Source: Rugalucina vietnamica
Taxonomy: Eukaryota > Mollusca > Bivalvia > Lucinida > Lucinidae
Assembly (NCBI GenBank): GCA_964017185.1
Contig: OZ024869.1
Coordinates: 60,042,761 to 60,106,760 of the forward strand
Direction: 5' to 3'
DNA: 64,000 bases
Each line of letters begins with the position of its first letter. Within the stretch, counting starts at the first letter, position 1. Of this stretch, positions 11,707-22,870 are shown one piece after another. The notes under the pieces are model-generated. The model searched no databases, was not told where the DNA came from, and saw only the letters and a program-made list of their open reading frames with translations. Made by a program: the position numbers and the translations under genes.

Positions 11707-14700
11707 CAACATGTAAGCACTAACCGTTACAGTTGCAACCTTTAATGGCAACACGTTAACATTAAGCGTTAGTGGCAACACGTTAAAGCTAAGCGTTGTA
11801 GTTGCAAACGTTAGTGTCAACATGTAAGCATTAACCGTTGCAGTTGCAACCTTTAAAGGCAACACGTTAACATTAAGCATTGCAGTTGCAAGCGTTAGTG
11901 GCAACACGTTAAAACTAAGCGTTGCAGTTACAACCGTTAGTGTCAACATTACAGTAAGTGTAGCATTCGTTTACGCTAATTTCAACACGTTAACACGTTG
12001 CAACCGTTAGTGTCAACATGTTTACACTAAGCGTTTTAGTTACAACCGTTAGTGTCAACATTACAGTAAGTGTAGCATTCGTTTACGTTAATTTCAACAC
12101 GTTAACACGTTGCAACCGTTTATGTCAACATGTTAACACTTAGCATTGCAGTTGCAACCGTTAGTGTCAACATGTTTACACTAAGCGTTGCAGTTGCAAC
12201 CGTTAATGACAACACGTTAACACTAAGCATTGCGGTTACAATGCGTTAAAACTAAGCGTTGTAGTTAAAACCGTTAATGACAACACGTAAACACTAAGCT
12301 TTGCATTTGCAACCATTAAAACCATGTCAACACGTTAAAACTAAGCGTTGTAGTTATAACCGTTAATTGCAACACATTAGCACTAAGCATTGGATTTGCA
12401 ACCGTTAATACCGTGGCAACATGTTAAAACTAAGCGTTGCAGTTAAAACCGTTAATGACAACACGTAAACACTAAGCTTTGCATTTGCAACCGTTAAAAC
12501 AGTTGCAAACGTTAGTGTCAACATGTAAGCACTAACCGTTACAGTTGCAACCTTAAATGCAACACGTTAACATTAAGCGTTAGTGGCAACACGTTAAAGC
12601 TAAGCGTTGCAGTTGCAAACGTTAGTGTCAACATGTAAGCACTAACCGTTGCAGTTACAACCTTTAAAGGCAACACGTTAACATTAAGCATTGCAGTTGC
12701 AAGCGTTAGTGGCAACACGTTAAAACTAAGCGTTGCAGTTACAACCGTAAGTGTCAACATTATAACAGTAAGTGTAGCATTTGCTTACGTTAATTTCAAC
12801 ACGTTAAAACGTTGCAACCGTTTATGTCAACATGTTAACACTTAGCATTGCAGTTGCAACCGTTAGTGGCAACATGTTTACACTAAGCGTTGCAGTTGCA
12901 ACACGTTAACACTAAGCATTTCGGTTACAATGCGTTAAAACTAAGCGTTGCAGTTACAACCGTTATAACATTATAACAGTTAATTTCAACACGTTAACAC
13001 GTTGCAACCGTTTATGTCAACACTTAGCATTGCAGTTGCAACCGTTAGTGTCAACATGTTTACACTAAGCGTTGCAGTTGCAACCGTTAATGACAACACG
13101 TAAACACTAAGCTTTGCATTTGCAACCATTAAAACCATGTCAACACGTTAAAACTAAGTGTTGTAGTTATAACCGTTAATTGCAACACGTTAGCACTAAG
13201 CATTGGATTTGCAACCGTTAATACCGTGGCAACATGTTAAAACTAAGCGTTGTAGTTAAAACCGTTAATGGCAATACGTAAACACTAAGCTTTGCATTTG
13301 CAACCGTTAAAACAGTTGCAAACGTTAGTGTCAACATGTAAGCACTAACCGTTAGAGTTGCAACCTTTAATGGGAAGACGTTAACATTAAGCGTTAGTGG
13401 CAACACGTTAAAGCTAAGCGTTGCAGTTGCAAACGTTAGTGTCAACATGTAAGCACTAACCCTTGTAGTTGTAACCTTTAAAGGCAACACGTTAACATTA
13501 AGCATTGCAGTTGCAAGCGTTAGTGGCAACACGTTAAAACTAAGCGTTGCAGTTACAACCGTTAGTGTCAACATAACAGTAAGTGTAGCATTTGCTTACG
13601 TTAATTTCAACACGTTAACACGTTGCAACCGTTTAATGTCAACATGTTAACACTTAGCATTGCAGTTGCAACCGTTAGTGTCAACATGTTTACACTAAGC
13701 GTTGCAGTTGCAACCGTTAATGACAACACGTTAACACTAAGCATTGCGGTTACAATGCGTTAAAACTAAGCGTTGTAGTTAAAACCGTTAATGACAACAC
13801 GTAAACACTAAGCTTTGCATTTGCAACCATAAAAACCATGTCAACACGTTAAAACTAAGCGTTGTAGTTATAACCGTTAATTGCAACACATTAGCACTAA
13901 GCATTGGACTTGCAACCGTTGATACCGTGGCAACACGTTAAAACTAAGCGTTGCAGTTAAAACCGTTAATGACAACACGTAAACACTAAGCTTTGCATTT
14001 GCAACCATTAAAACCGTGTCAACACGTTAAAACTAAGCGTTGTAGTTAAAACCGTTAATGGCAATACGTAAACACTAAGCTTTGCATTTGCAACCGTTAA
14101 AACAGTTGCAAACGTTAGTGTCAACATGTAAGCACTAACCGTTAGAGTTGCAACCTTTAATGGGAAGACGTTAACATTAAGCGTTAGTGGCAACACGTTA
14201 AAGCTAAGCGTTGCAGTTGCAAACGTTAGTGTCAACATGTAAGCACTAACCCTTGCAGTTGTAACCTTTAAAGGCAACACGTTAACATTAAGCATTGCAG
14301 TTGCAAGCGTTAGTGGCAACACGTTAAAACTAAGCGTTGCAGTTACAACCGTTAGTGTCAACATGTTTACACTAAGCGTTGCAGTTGCAACCGTTAATGA
14401 CAACACGTAAACACTAAGCTTTGCATTTGCAACCATTAAAACCATGTCAACACGTTAAAACTAAGCGTTGTAGTTATAAACGTTAATTGCAACACATTAG
14501 CACTAAGCATTGGATTTGCAACCGTTAATACCGTGGCAACACGTTAAAACTAAGCGTTGCAGTTAAAACCGTTAATGACAACACGTAAACACTAAGCTTT
14601 GCATTTGCAACTATTAAAACCATGTCAACACGTTAAAACTAAGCGTTGTAGTTATAACCGTTAATTGCAACACGTTAGCACTAAGCATTGGATTTGCAAC

Positions 14701-14897
14701 CATTAATACCGTGGCAACATGTTAAAACTAAGCGTTGCAGTTAAAACCGTTAATGCCAACACGTAAACACTAAGCTTTGCATTTGCAACCATTAAAACCG
14801 TGTCAACACGTTAAAAGTAAGCGTTGTAGTTAAAACCATTAATGGCAACACGTAAACACTAAGCTTTGCATTTGCAACCGTTAAAACAGTTGCAAAC

Positions 14898-14919
14898 GTT
14901 AGTGTCATGTTAGTGTCAT
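14898..14919 (+). repeat. 11-bp microduplication GTTAGTGTCAT
   Basis: GTTAGTGTCAT occurs twice in direct succession at 14898-14908 and 14909-14919, where other blocks have GTTAGTGTCAACATG. The net change is +8 bp. It is shared with HOR copy 2 (about 35057-35078) and absent from copy 3 (about 55.55 kb), so it is a useful copy-typing marker. Confidence 0.85.
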
Positions 14920-15098
14920 GTAAGCACTAACCGTTACAGTTGCAACCTTTAATGGCAACACGTTAACATTAAGCGTTAGTGGCAACACGTTAAAGCTAGG
15001 CGTAGCAGTTACAAACGTTAGTGTCAACATGTAAGCATTAACCGTTGCAGTTGCAACCTTTAAAGGCAACACGTTAACATTAAGCATTGCAGTTGCAA

Positions 15099-15125
15099 GC
15101 GTTAGTGGCACTAAGCATTGGATTT
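15099..15125 (+). repeat. Deletion junction that removes an anchor unit
   Basis: GCGTTAGTGG is followed by CACTAAGCATTGG, joining the sixth unit of a block to a 47-bp unit near the end of a block and skipping the anchor and most following units. The same join is present at about 35258 and 55735, so it formed before the three HOR copies separated. Together with the missing anchor near 14360 it explains the 2.0-kb gap between anchors 13577 and 15577. Confidence 0.78.
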
Positions 15126-16491
15126 GCAACCGTTAATACCGTGGCAACATGTAAAAACTAAGCGTTGCAGTTAAAACCGTTAATGACAACACGTAAGCTG
15201 CTTTGCATTTGCAACCGTTCAAACCGTGTCAACACGTTGAAACTAAGCGTTGTAGTTAAAACCGTTAATGGCAACACGTAAACACTAAGCTTTGCATTTG
15301 CAACCGTCAAAACAGTTGCAAACGTTAGTGTCAACATGGAAGCACTAACCGTTACAGTTGCAACCTTTAATGGCAACACGTTAACATTAAGCGTTAGTGG
15401 CAACACGTTAAAGCTAAGTGTTGCAGTTGCAAACGTTAGTGTTAACATGTAAGCACTAACCGTTGCAGTTGCAACCTTTAAAGGCAACACGTTAACATTA
15501 AGCATTGCAGTTGCAAGCGTTAGTGGCAACACGTTAAAACTAAGCGTTGCAGTTACAACCGTTAGTTTCAACATTACAGTAAGTGTAGCATTTGCTTACG
15601 TTAATTTCAACACGTTAACACGTTGCAACCGTTTATGTCAACATGTTAACACTTAGCATTGCAGTTGCAACCATTAGTGTCAACATGTTTACACTAAGCG
15701 TTGCAGTTGCAACCGTTAATTACAACACGTTAACACTAAGCATTGCGGTTACAATGCGTTAAAACTAAGCGTTGTAGTTAAAACCGTTAATGACAACACG
15801 TAAACACTAAGCTTTGCAGTTGCAAACATTAAAACCATGTCAACACGTTAAAACTAAGCGTTGTAGTTATAACCGTTAATTGCAACACGTTAGCAATAAG
15901 CATTGGATTTGCAACCGTTAATACCGTGGCAACATGTTAAAACTAAGCGTTGCAGTTAAAACCGTTAATGACAACACGTAAACACTAAGCTTTGCATTTG
16001 CAACCGTTAAAACCGTGTCAACACGTTAAAACTAAGCGTTGTAGTTAAAACCGTTAATGGCAACACGTAAACACTAAGCTTTGCATTTGCAACCGTTAAA
16101 ACAGTTGCAAACGTTAGTGTCAACATGTAAGCACTAACCGTTACAGTTGCAACCTTTAATGGGAAGACGTTAACATTAAGCGTTAGTGGCAACACGTTAA
16201 AGCTAAGCGTTGTAGTTGCAAACGTTAGTGTCAACATGTAAGCATTAACCGTTGCAGTTGCAACCTTTAAAGGCAACACGTTAACATTAAGCATTGCAGT
16301 TGCAAGCGTTAGTGGCAACACGTTAAAACTAAGCGTTGCAGTTACAACCGTTAGTGTCAACATTACATTAACGTAGCATTCGTTTACGTTAATTTCAACA
16401 CGTTGCAACCGTTAGTGTCAACATGTTTACACTAAGCGTTGCAGTTACAACCGTTAGTGTCAACATTACAGTAAGTGTAGCATTCGTTTAC

Positions 16492-19475
16492 GTTAATTTC
16501 AACACGTTAACACGTTGCAACCGTTTATGTCAACATGTTAACACTTAGCATTGCAGTTGCAACCGTTAGTGTCAACATGTTTACACTAAGCGTTGCAGTT
16601 GCAACCGTTAATGACAACACGTTAACACTAAGCATTGCGGTTACAATGCGTTAAAACTAAGCGTTGTAGTTAAAACCGTTAATGACAACACGTAAACACT
16701 AAGCAACCATTAAAACCATGTCAACACGTTAAAACTAAGCGTTGTAGTTATAACCGTTAATTGCAACACGTTAGCACTAAGCATTGGATTTGCAACCGTT
16801 AATACCGTGGCAACATGTTAAAACTAAGCGTTGCAGTTAAAACCGTTAATGACAACACGTAAACACTAAGCTTTGCATTTGCAACCATTAAAACCGTGTC
16901 AACACGTTGCAACATGTAAAAACTAAGCGTTGCAGTTAAAACCGTTAATGACAACACGTAAGCTGCTTTGCATTTGCAATCGTTAAAACCTTGTCAACAT
17001 GTTGAAACTAAGCGTTGTAGTTAAAACCGTTAATGGCAACACGTAAACACTAAGGATTGCATTTGCAACCGTCAAAACAGTTGCAAACGTTAGTGTCAAC
17101 ATGGAAGCACTAACCGTTACAGTTGCAACCTTTAATGGCAACACGTTAACATTAAGCGTTAGTGGCAACACGTTAAAGCTAAGCGTTGCAGTGGCAACAC
17201 GTTAAAGCTAAGCCTTAGTGTCAACATGTAAGCATTAACCGTTGCAGTTGCAACCTTTAAAGGCAACACGTTAACATTAAGCATTGCAGTTGCAAGCGTT
17301 AGTGGCAACACGTTAAAACTAAGCGTTGCAGTTACAACCGTTAGTGTCAACATTACAGTAAGTGTAGCATTCGTTTACGTTAATTTCAACACGTTAACAC
17401 GTTGCAACCGTTTATGTCAACATGTTAACACTTAGCATTGCAGTTGCAACCATTAGTGTCAACATGTTTACACTAAGCGTTGCAGTTGCAACCGTTAATT
17501 ACAACACGTTAACACTAAGCATTGCGGTTACAATGCGTTAAAACTAAGCGTTGTAGTTAAAACCGTTAATGACAACACGTAAACACTAAGCTTTGCAGTT
17601 GCAACCATTAAAACCATGTCAACACGTTAAAACTAAGCGTTGTAGTTATAACCGTTAATTGCAACACGTTAGCACTAAGCATTGGATTTGCAACCGTTAA
17701 GACCGTGGCAACATGTTAAAACTAAGCGTTGCAGTTAAAACCGTTAATGACAACACGTAAACACTAAGCTTTGCATTTGCAACCGTTAAAACCGTGTCAA
17801 CACGTTAAAACTAAGCGTTGTAGTTATAACCGTTAATTGCAACACGTTAGCACTAAGCATTGGATTTGCAACCGTTAAGACCGTGGCAACATGTTAAAAC
17901 TAAGCGTTGCAGTTAAAACCGTTAATGGCAACACGTAAACACTAAGCTTTGCATTTGCAACCGTTAAAACAGTTGCAAACGTTAGTGTCAACATGTAAGC
18001 ACTAACCGTTACAGTTGCAACCTTTAATGGCAACACGTTAACATTAAGCGTTAGTGGCAACACGTTAAAGCTAAGCGTTGCAGTTGCAAACGTTAGTGTC
18101 AACATGTAAGCATTAACCGTTGCAGTTGCAACCTTTAAAGGCAACACGTTAACATTAAGCATTGCAGTTGCAAGCGTTAGTGGCAACACGTTAAAACTAA
18201 GCGTTGCAGTTACAACCGTTAGTGTCAACACTACAGTAAGTGTAGCATTCGTTTACGTTAATTTCAACACGTTAACACGTTGCAACCGTTTATGTCAACA
18301 TGTTAACACTTAGCATTGCAGTTGCAACCGTTAGTGTCAACATGTTTACACTAAGCGTTGCAGTTGCAACCGTTAATGACAACACGTTAACACTAAGCAT
18401 TGCGGTTACAATGCGTTAAAACTAAGCGTTGTAGTTAAAACCGTTAATGACAACACGTAAACACTAAGCTTTGCAGTTGCAACCATTAAAACCATGTCAA
18501 CACGTTAAAACTAAGCGTTGTAGTTATAACCGTTAATTGCAACACGTTAGCATTAAGCATTGGATTTGCAACCGTTCAGACCGTGGCAACATGTTAAAAC
18601 TAAGCATTGCGGTTACAATGCGTTAAAACTAAGCGTTGTAGTTAAAACCGTTAATGACAACACGTAAACACTAAGCTTTGCATTTGCAACCATTAAAACC
18701 ATGTCAACACGTTAAAACTAAGCGTTGTAGTTATAACCGTTAATTGCAACACATTAGCACTAAGCATTGGATTTGCAACCGTTAATACCGTGGCAACACG
18801 TTAAAACTAAGCGTTGCAGTTAAAACCGTTAATGACAACACGTAAACACTAAGCTTTGCATTTGCAACCGTTAAAACAGTTGCAAACGTTAGTGTCAACA
18901 TGTAAGCACTAACCGTTACAGTTGCAACCTTAAATGCAACACGTTAACATTAAGCGTTAGTGGCAACACGTTAAAGCTAAGCGTTGCAGTTGCAAACGTT
19001 AGTGTCAACATGTAAGCACTAACCGTTGCAGTTACAACCTTTAAAGGCAACACGTTAACATTAAGCATTGCAGTTGCAAGCGTTAGTGGCAACACGTTAA
19101 AACTAAGCGTTGCAGTTACAACCGTAAGTGTCAACATTATAACAGTAAGTGTAGCATTTGCTTACGTTAATTTCAACACGTTAAAACGTTGCAACCGTTT
19201 ATGTCAACATGTTAACACTTAGCATTGCAGTTGCAACCGATAGTGTCAACATGTTTACACTAAGCGTTGCAGTTGCAACACGTTTACACTAAGCATTTCG
19301 GTTACAATGCGTTAAAACTAAGCGTTGCAGTTACAACCGTTATAACATTATAACAGTGTAGCATTTGCTTACGTTAATTTCAACACGTTAACACGTTGCA
19401 ACCGTTTATGTCAACACTTAGCATTGCAGTTGCAACCGTTAGTGTCAACATGTTTACACTAAGCGTTGCAGTTGC
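16492..19475 (+). repeat. Intra-HOR paralogous segment A2
   Basis: This is the partner of 5660-8644. It includes the same 7-unit features, such as the short ATTGCAGTGGCAACACG join near 17187 (versus 6356) and the CATTTCGGTTACAATGCG units near 19296 (versus 8465). Private changes include ACCGATAG near 19237. It leads directly into segment B2, whereas A1 and B1 are separated by about 1.65 kb. Confidence 0.8.
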
Positions 19476-22131
19476 AACCGTTAATTACAACACGTTAACA
19501 CTAAGCATTGCGGTTGCAATGCGTTAAAACTAAGCGTTGTAGTTAAAACCGTTAATGACAACACGTAAACACGTTAAAGCTAAGCGTTGCAGTTGCAAAC
19601 GTTAGTGTCAACATGTAAGCATTAACCGTTGCAGTTGCAACCTTTAAAGGCAACACGTTAACATTAAGCATTGCAGTTGCAAGCGTTAGTGGCAACACGT
19701 TAAAACTAAGCGTTGCAGTTACAACCGTTAGTGTCAACATTACAGTAAGTGTAGCATTCGTTTACGTTAATTTCAACACGTTAACACGTTGCAACCGTTT
19801 ATGTCAACATGTTAACACTTAGCATTGCAGTTGCAACCATTAGTGTCAACATGTTTACACTAAGCGTTGCAGTTGCAACCGTTAATTACAACACGTTAAC
19901 ACTAAGCATTGCGGTTACAATGCGTTAAAACTAAGCGTTGTAGTTAAAACCGTTAATGACAACACGTAAACACTAAGCTTTGCAGTTGCAACCATTAAAA
20001 CCATGTCAACACGTTAAAACTAAGCGTTGTAGTTATAACCGTTAATTGCAACACGTTAGCATTAAGCATTGGATTTGCAACCGTTAAGACCGTGGCAACA
20101 TGTTAAAACTAAGCGTTGCAGTTAAAACCGTTAATGACAACACGTAAACACTAAGCTTTGCATTTGCAACCGTTAAAACAGTTGCAAACGTTAGTGTCAA
20201 CATGTAAGCACTAACCGTTACAGTTGCAACCTTTAATGGCAACACGTTAACATTAAGCGTTAGTGGCAACACGTTAAAGCTAAGCGTTGCAGTTGCAAAC
20301 GTTAGTGTCAACATGTAAGCATTAACCGTTGCAGTTGCAACCTTTAAAGGCAACACGTTAACATTAAGCATTGCAGTTGCAAGCGTTAGTGGCAACACGT
20401 TAAAACTAAGCGTTGCAGTTACAACCGTTAGTGTCAACATTACAGTAAGTGTAGCATTCGTTTACGTTAATTTCAACACGTTAACACGTTGCAACCGTTT
20501 ATGTCAACATGTTAACTCTTAGCATTGCAGTTGCAACCGTTAGTGTCAACATGTTTACACTAAGCGTTGCAGTTGCAACCGTTAATGACAACACGTTAAC
20601 ATTAAGCATTGCGGTTACAATGCGTTAAAACTAAGCGTTGTAGTTAAAACCGTTAATGACAACACGTAAACACTAAGCTTTGCATTTGCAACCATTAAAA
20701 CCATGTCAACACGTTAAAACTAAGCGTTGTAGTTATGACCGTTAATTGCAACACATTAGCACTAAGCATTGGATTTGCAACCGTTAATACCGTGGCAACA
20801 CGTTAAAACTAAGCGTTGCAGTCAAAACCGTTAATGACAACACGTAAACACTAAGCTTTGCATTTGCAACCGTTAAAACAGTTGCAAACGTTAGTGTGAA
20901 CATGTAAGCACTAACCGTTACAGTTGCAACCTTTAATGGCAACACGTTAACATTAAGCGTTAGTGGCAACACGTTAAAGCTAAGCGTTGTAGTTGCAAAC
21001 GTTAGTGTCAACATGTAAGCATTAACCGTTGCAGTTGCAACCTTTAAAGGCAACACGTTAACATTAAGCATTGCAGTTGCAAGCGTTAGTGGCAACACGT
21101 TAAAACTAAGCGTTGCAGTTACAACCGTTAGTGTCAACATTACAGTAAGTGTAGCATTCGTTTACGCTAATTTCAACACGTTAACACGTTGCAACCGTTA
21201 GTGTCAACATGTTTACACTAAGCGTTTTAGTTACAACCGTTAGTGTCAACATTACAGTAAGTGTAGCATTCGTTTACGTTAATTTCAACACGTTAACACG
21301 TTGCAACCGTTTATGTCAACATGTTAACACTTAGCATTGCAGTTGCAACCGTTAGTGTCAACATGTTTACACTAAGCGTTGCAGTTGCAACCGTTAATGA
21401 CAACACGTTAACACTAAGCATTGCGGTTACAATGCGTTAAAACTAAGCGTTGTAGTTAAAACCGTTAATGACAACACGTAAACACTAAGCTTTGCATTTG
21501 CAACCATTAAAACCATGTCAACACGTTAAAACTAAGCGTTGTAGTTATAACCGTTAATTGCAACACATTAGCACTAAGCATTGGATTTGCAACCGTTAAT
21601 ACCGTGGCAACATGTTAAAACTAAGCGTTGCAGTTAAAACCGTTAATGACAACACGTAAACACTAAGCTTTGCATTTGCAACCGTTAAAACAGTTGCAAA
21701 CGTTAGTGTCAACATGTAAGCACTAACCGTTACAGTTGCAACCTTAAATGCAACACGTTAACATTAAGCGTTAGTGGCAACAAGTTAAAGCTAAGCGTTG
21801 CAGTTGCAAACGTTAGTGTCAACATGTAAGCACTAACCGTTGCAGTTACAACCTTTAAAGGCAACACGTTAACATTAAGCATTGCAGTTGCAAGCGTTAG
21901 TGGCAACACGTTAAAACTAAGCGTTGCAGTTACAACCGTAAGTGTCAACATTATAACAGTAAGTGTAGCATTTGCTTACGTTAATTTCAACACGTTAAAA
22001 CGTTGCAACCGTTTATGTCAACATGTTAACACTTAGCATTGCAGTTGCAACCGTTAGTGGCAACATGTTTACACTAAGCGTTGCAGTTGCAACACGTTAA
22101 CACTAAGCATTTCGGTTACAATGCGTTAAAA
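19441..22131 (+). repeat. Intra-HOR paralogous segment B2
   Basis: This is the partner of 10292-12940. At its right end GCGTTAAAA is joined to GCAAGCGTTAGTGG, a junction also present in HOR copy 2 at about 42290. The following 22.2-22.83 kb matches 1.11-1.75 kb at offset 21,085, so the right flank came from another part of the HOR. Confidence 0.8.
20198..20897 (+). repeat. Second 700-bp intermediate block (paralogue)
   Basis: This is the counterpart of the 11007-11706 block, displaced by exactly 9,191 bp, with the same 17-unit order and length. It belongs to the second of two paralogous segments inside the 20-kb HOR. One visible private change is CTTAG preceded by GTTAACT near 20517. The following block starts with a C-to-G change (TGTGAACATG near 20898). 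Confidence 0.88.
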
Positions 22132-22145
22132 GCAAGCGTTAGTGG
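22122..22145 (+). repeat. Recombination junction inside the HOR
   Basis: TGCGTTAAAAGCAAGCGTTA is a hybrid not made by the normal monomer order. The left part is a CATTTCGGTTACAATGCG-type unit, and the right part is the end of a GCAAGCGTTAGTGG unit. The same junction lies at 42281-42304. It creates a short plus-strand open frame across 22081-22275 with no coding features. Confidence 0.75.
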
Positions 22146-22870
22146 CAACACGTTAAAGCTAAGCGTTGCAGTTACAACCGTTAGTGTCAACATTACAGTA
22201 AGTGTAGCATTCGTTTACGTTAATTTCAACACGTTAACACGTTGCAACCGTTTATGTCAACATGTTAACACTTAGCATTGCAGTTGCAACCGTTAGTGTC
22301 AACATGTTTACACTAAGCGTTGCAGTTGCAACCGTTAATGACAACACGTTAACACTAAGCATTGCGGTTACAATGCGTTAAAACTAAGCGTTGTAGTTAA
22401 AACCGTTAATGACAACACGTAAACACTAAGCTTTGCAGTTGCAACCATTAAAACCATGTCAACACGTTAAAACTAAGCGTTGTAGTTATAACCGTTAATT
22501 GCAACACGTTAGCATTAAGCATTGGATTTGCAACCGTTAAGACCGTGGCAACATGTTAAAACTAAGCATTGCGGTTACAATGCGTTAAAACTAAGCGTTG
22601 TAGTTAAAACCGTTAATGACAACACGTAAACACTAAGCTTTGCATTTGCAACCATTAAAATCATGTCAACACGTTAAAACTAAGCGTTGTAGTTATAACC
22701 GTTAATTGCAACACATTAGCACTAAGCATTGGATTTGCAACCGTTAATACCGTGGCAACACGTTAAAACTAAGCGTTGCAGTTAAAACCGTTAATGACAA
22801 TACGTAAACACTAAGCTTTGCATTTGCAACCGTTAAAACAGTTGCAAACGTTAGTGTCAACATGGAAGCA

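Larger units (their letters stand above)
10292..12940 (+). repeat. Intra-HOR paralogous segment B1
   Basis: It aligns with 19441-22131. The offset is 9,149 bp, then 9,191 bp after about 10.65 kb, where B1 lacks one 42-bp monomer (the CAACATGTTAACACTTAG type). It contains the 700-bp reference block and the close anchor pair at 11952/12064. Similarity stops at GCGTTAAAA, after which B1 continues CTAAGCG. Confidence 0.8.
1..22870 (+). repeat. Higher-order repeat copy 1 (20.16 kb plus 2.7-kb duplication)
   Basis: Position 1 aligns with 22871, and the alignment runs through the whole interval. The length equals 20,159 + 2,700 (private tandem duplication) + 4 + 7 (small deletions shared by copies 2 and 3 near 23374 and 26570). 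From about 6.57 to 22.87 kb the offset to copy 2 is a constant 20,159 bp. I noticed only a few substitutions there, for example 7968 C/T, 14838 A/G and 20823 C/T. No gene is present. The choice of phase at position 1 is arbitrary. Confidence 0.92.

Noticed and set aside
22081..22275. Plus-strand 64-codon open frames here and at 42240-42434
   Set aside because: Both lie over the same hybrid junction in the HOR (GCGTTAAAAGCAAGCG) that happens to remove a stop. Composition is that of the satellite and there is no coding evidence.
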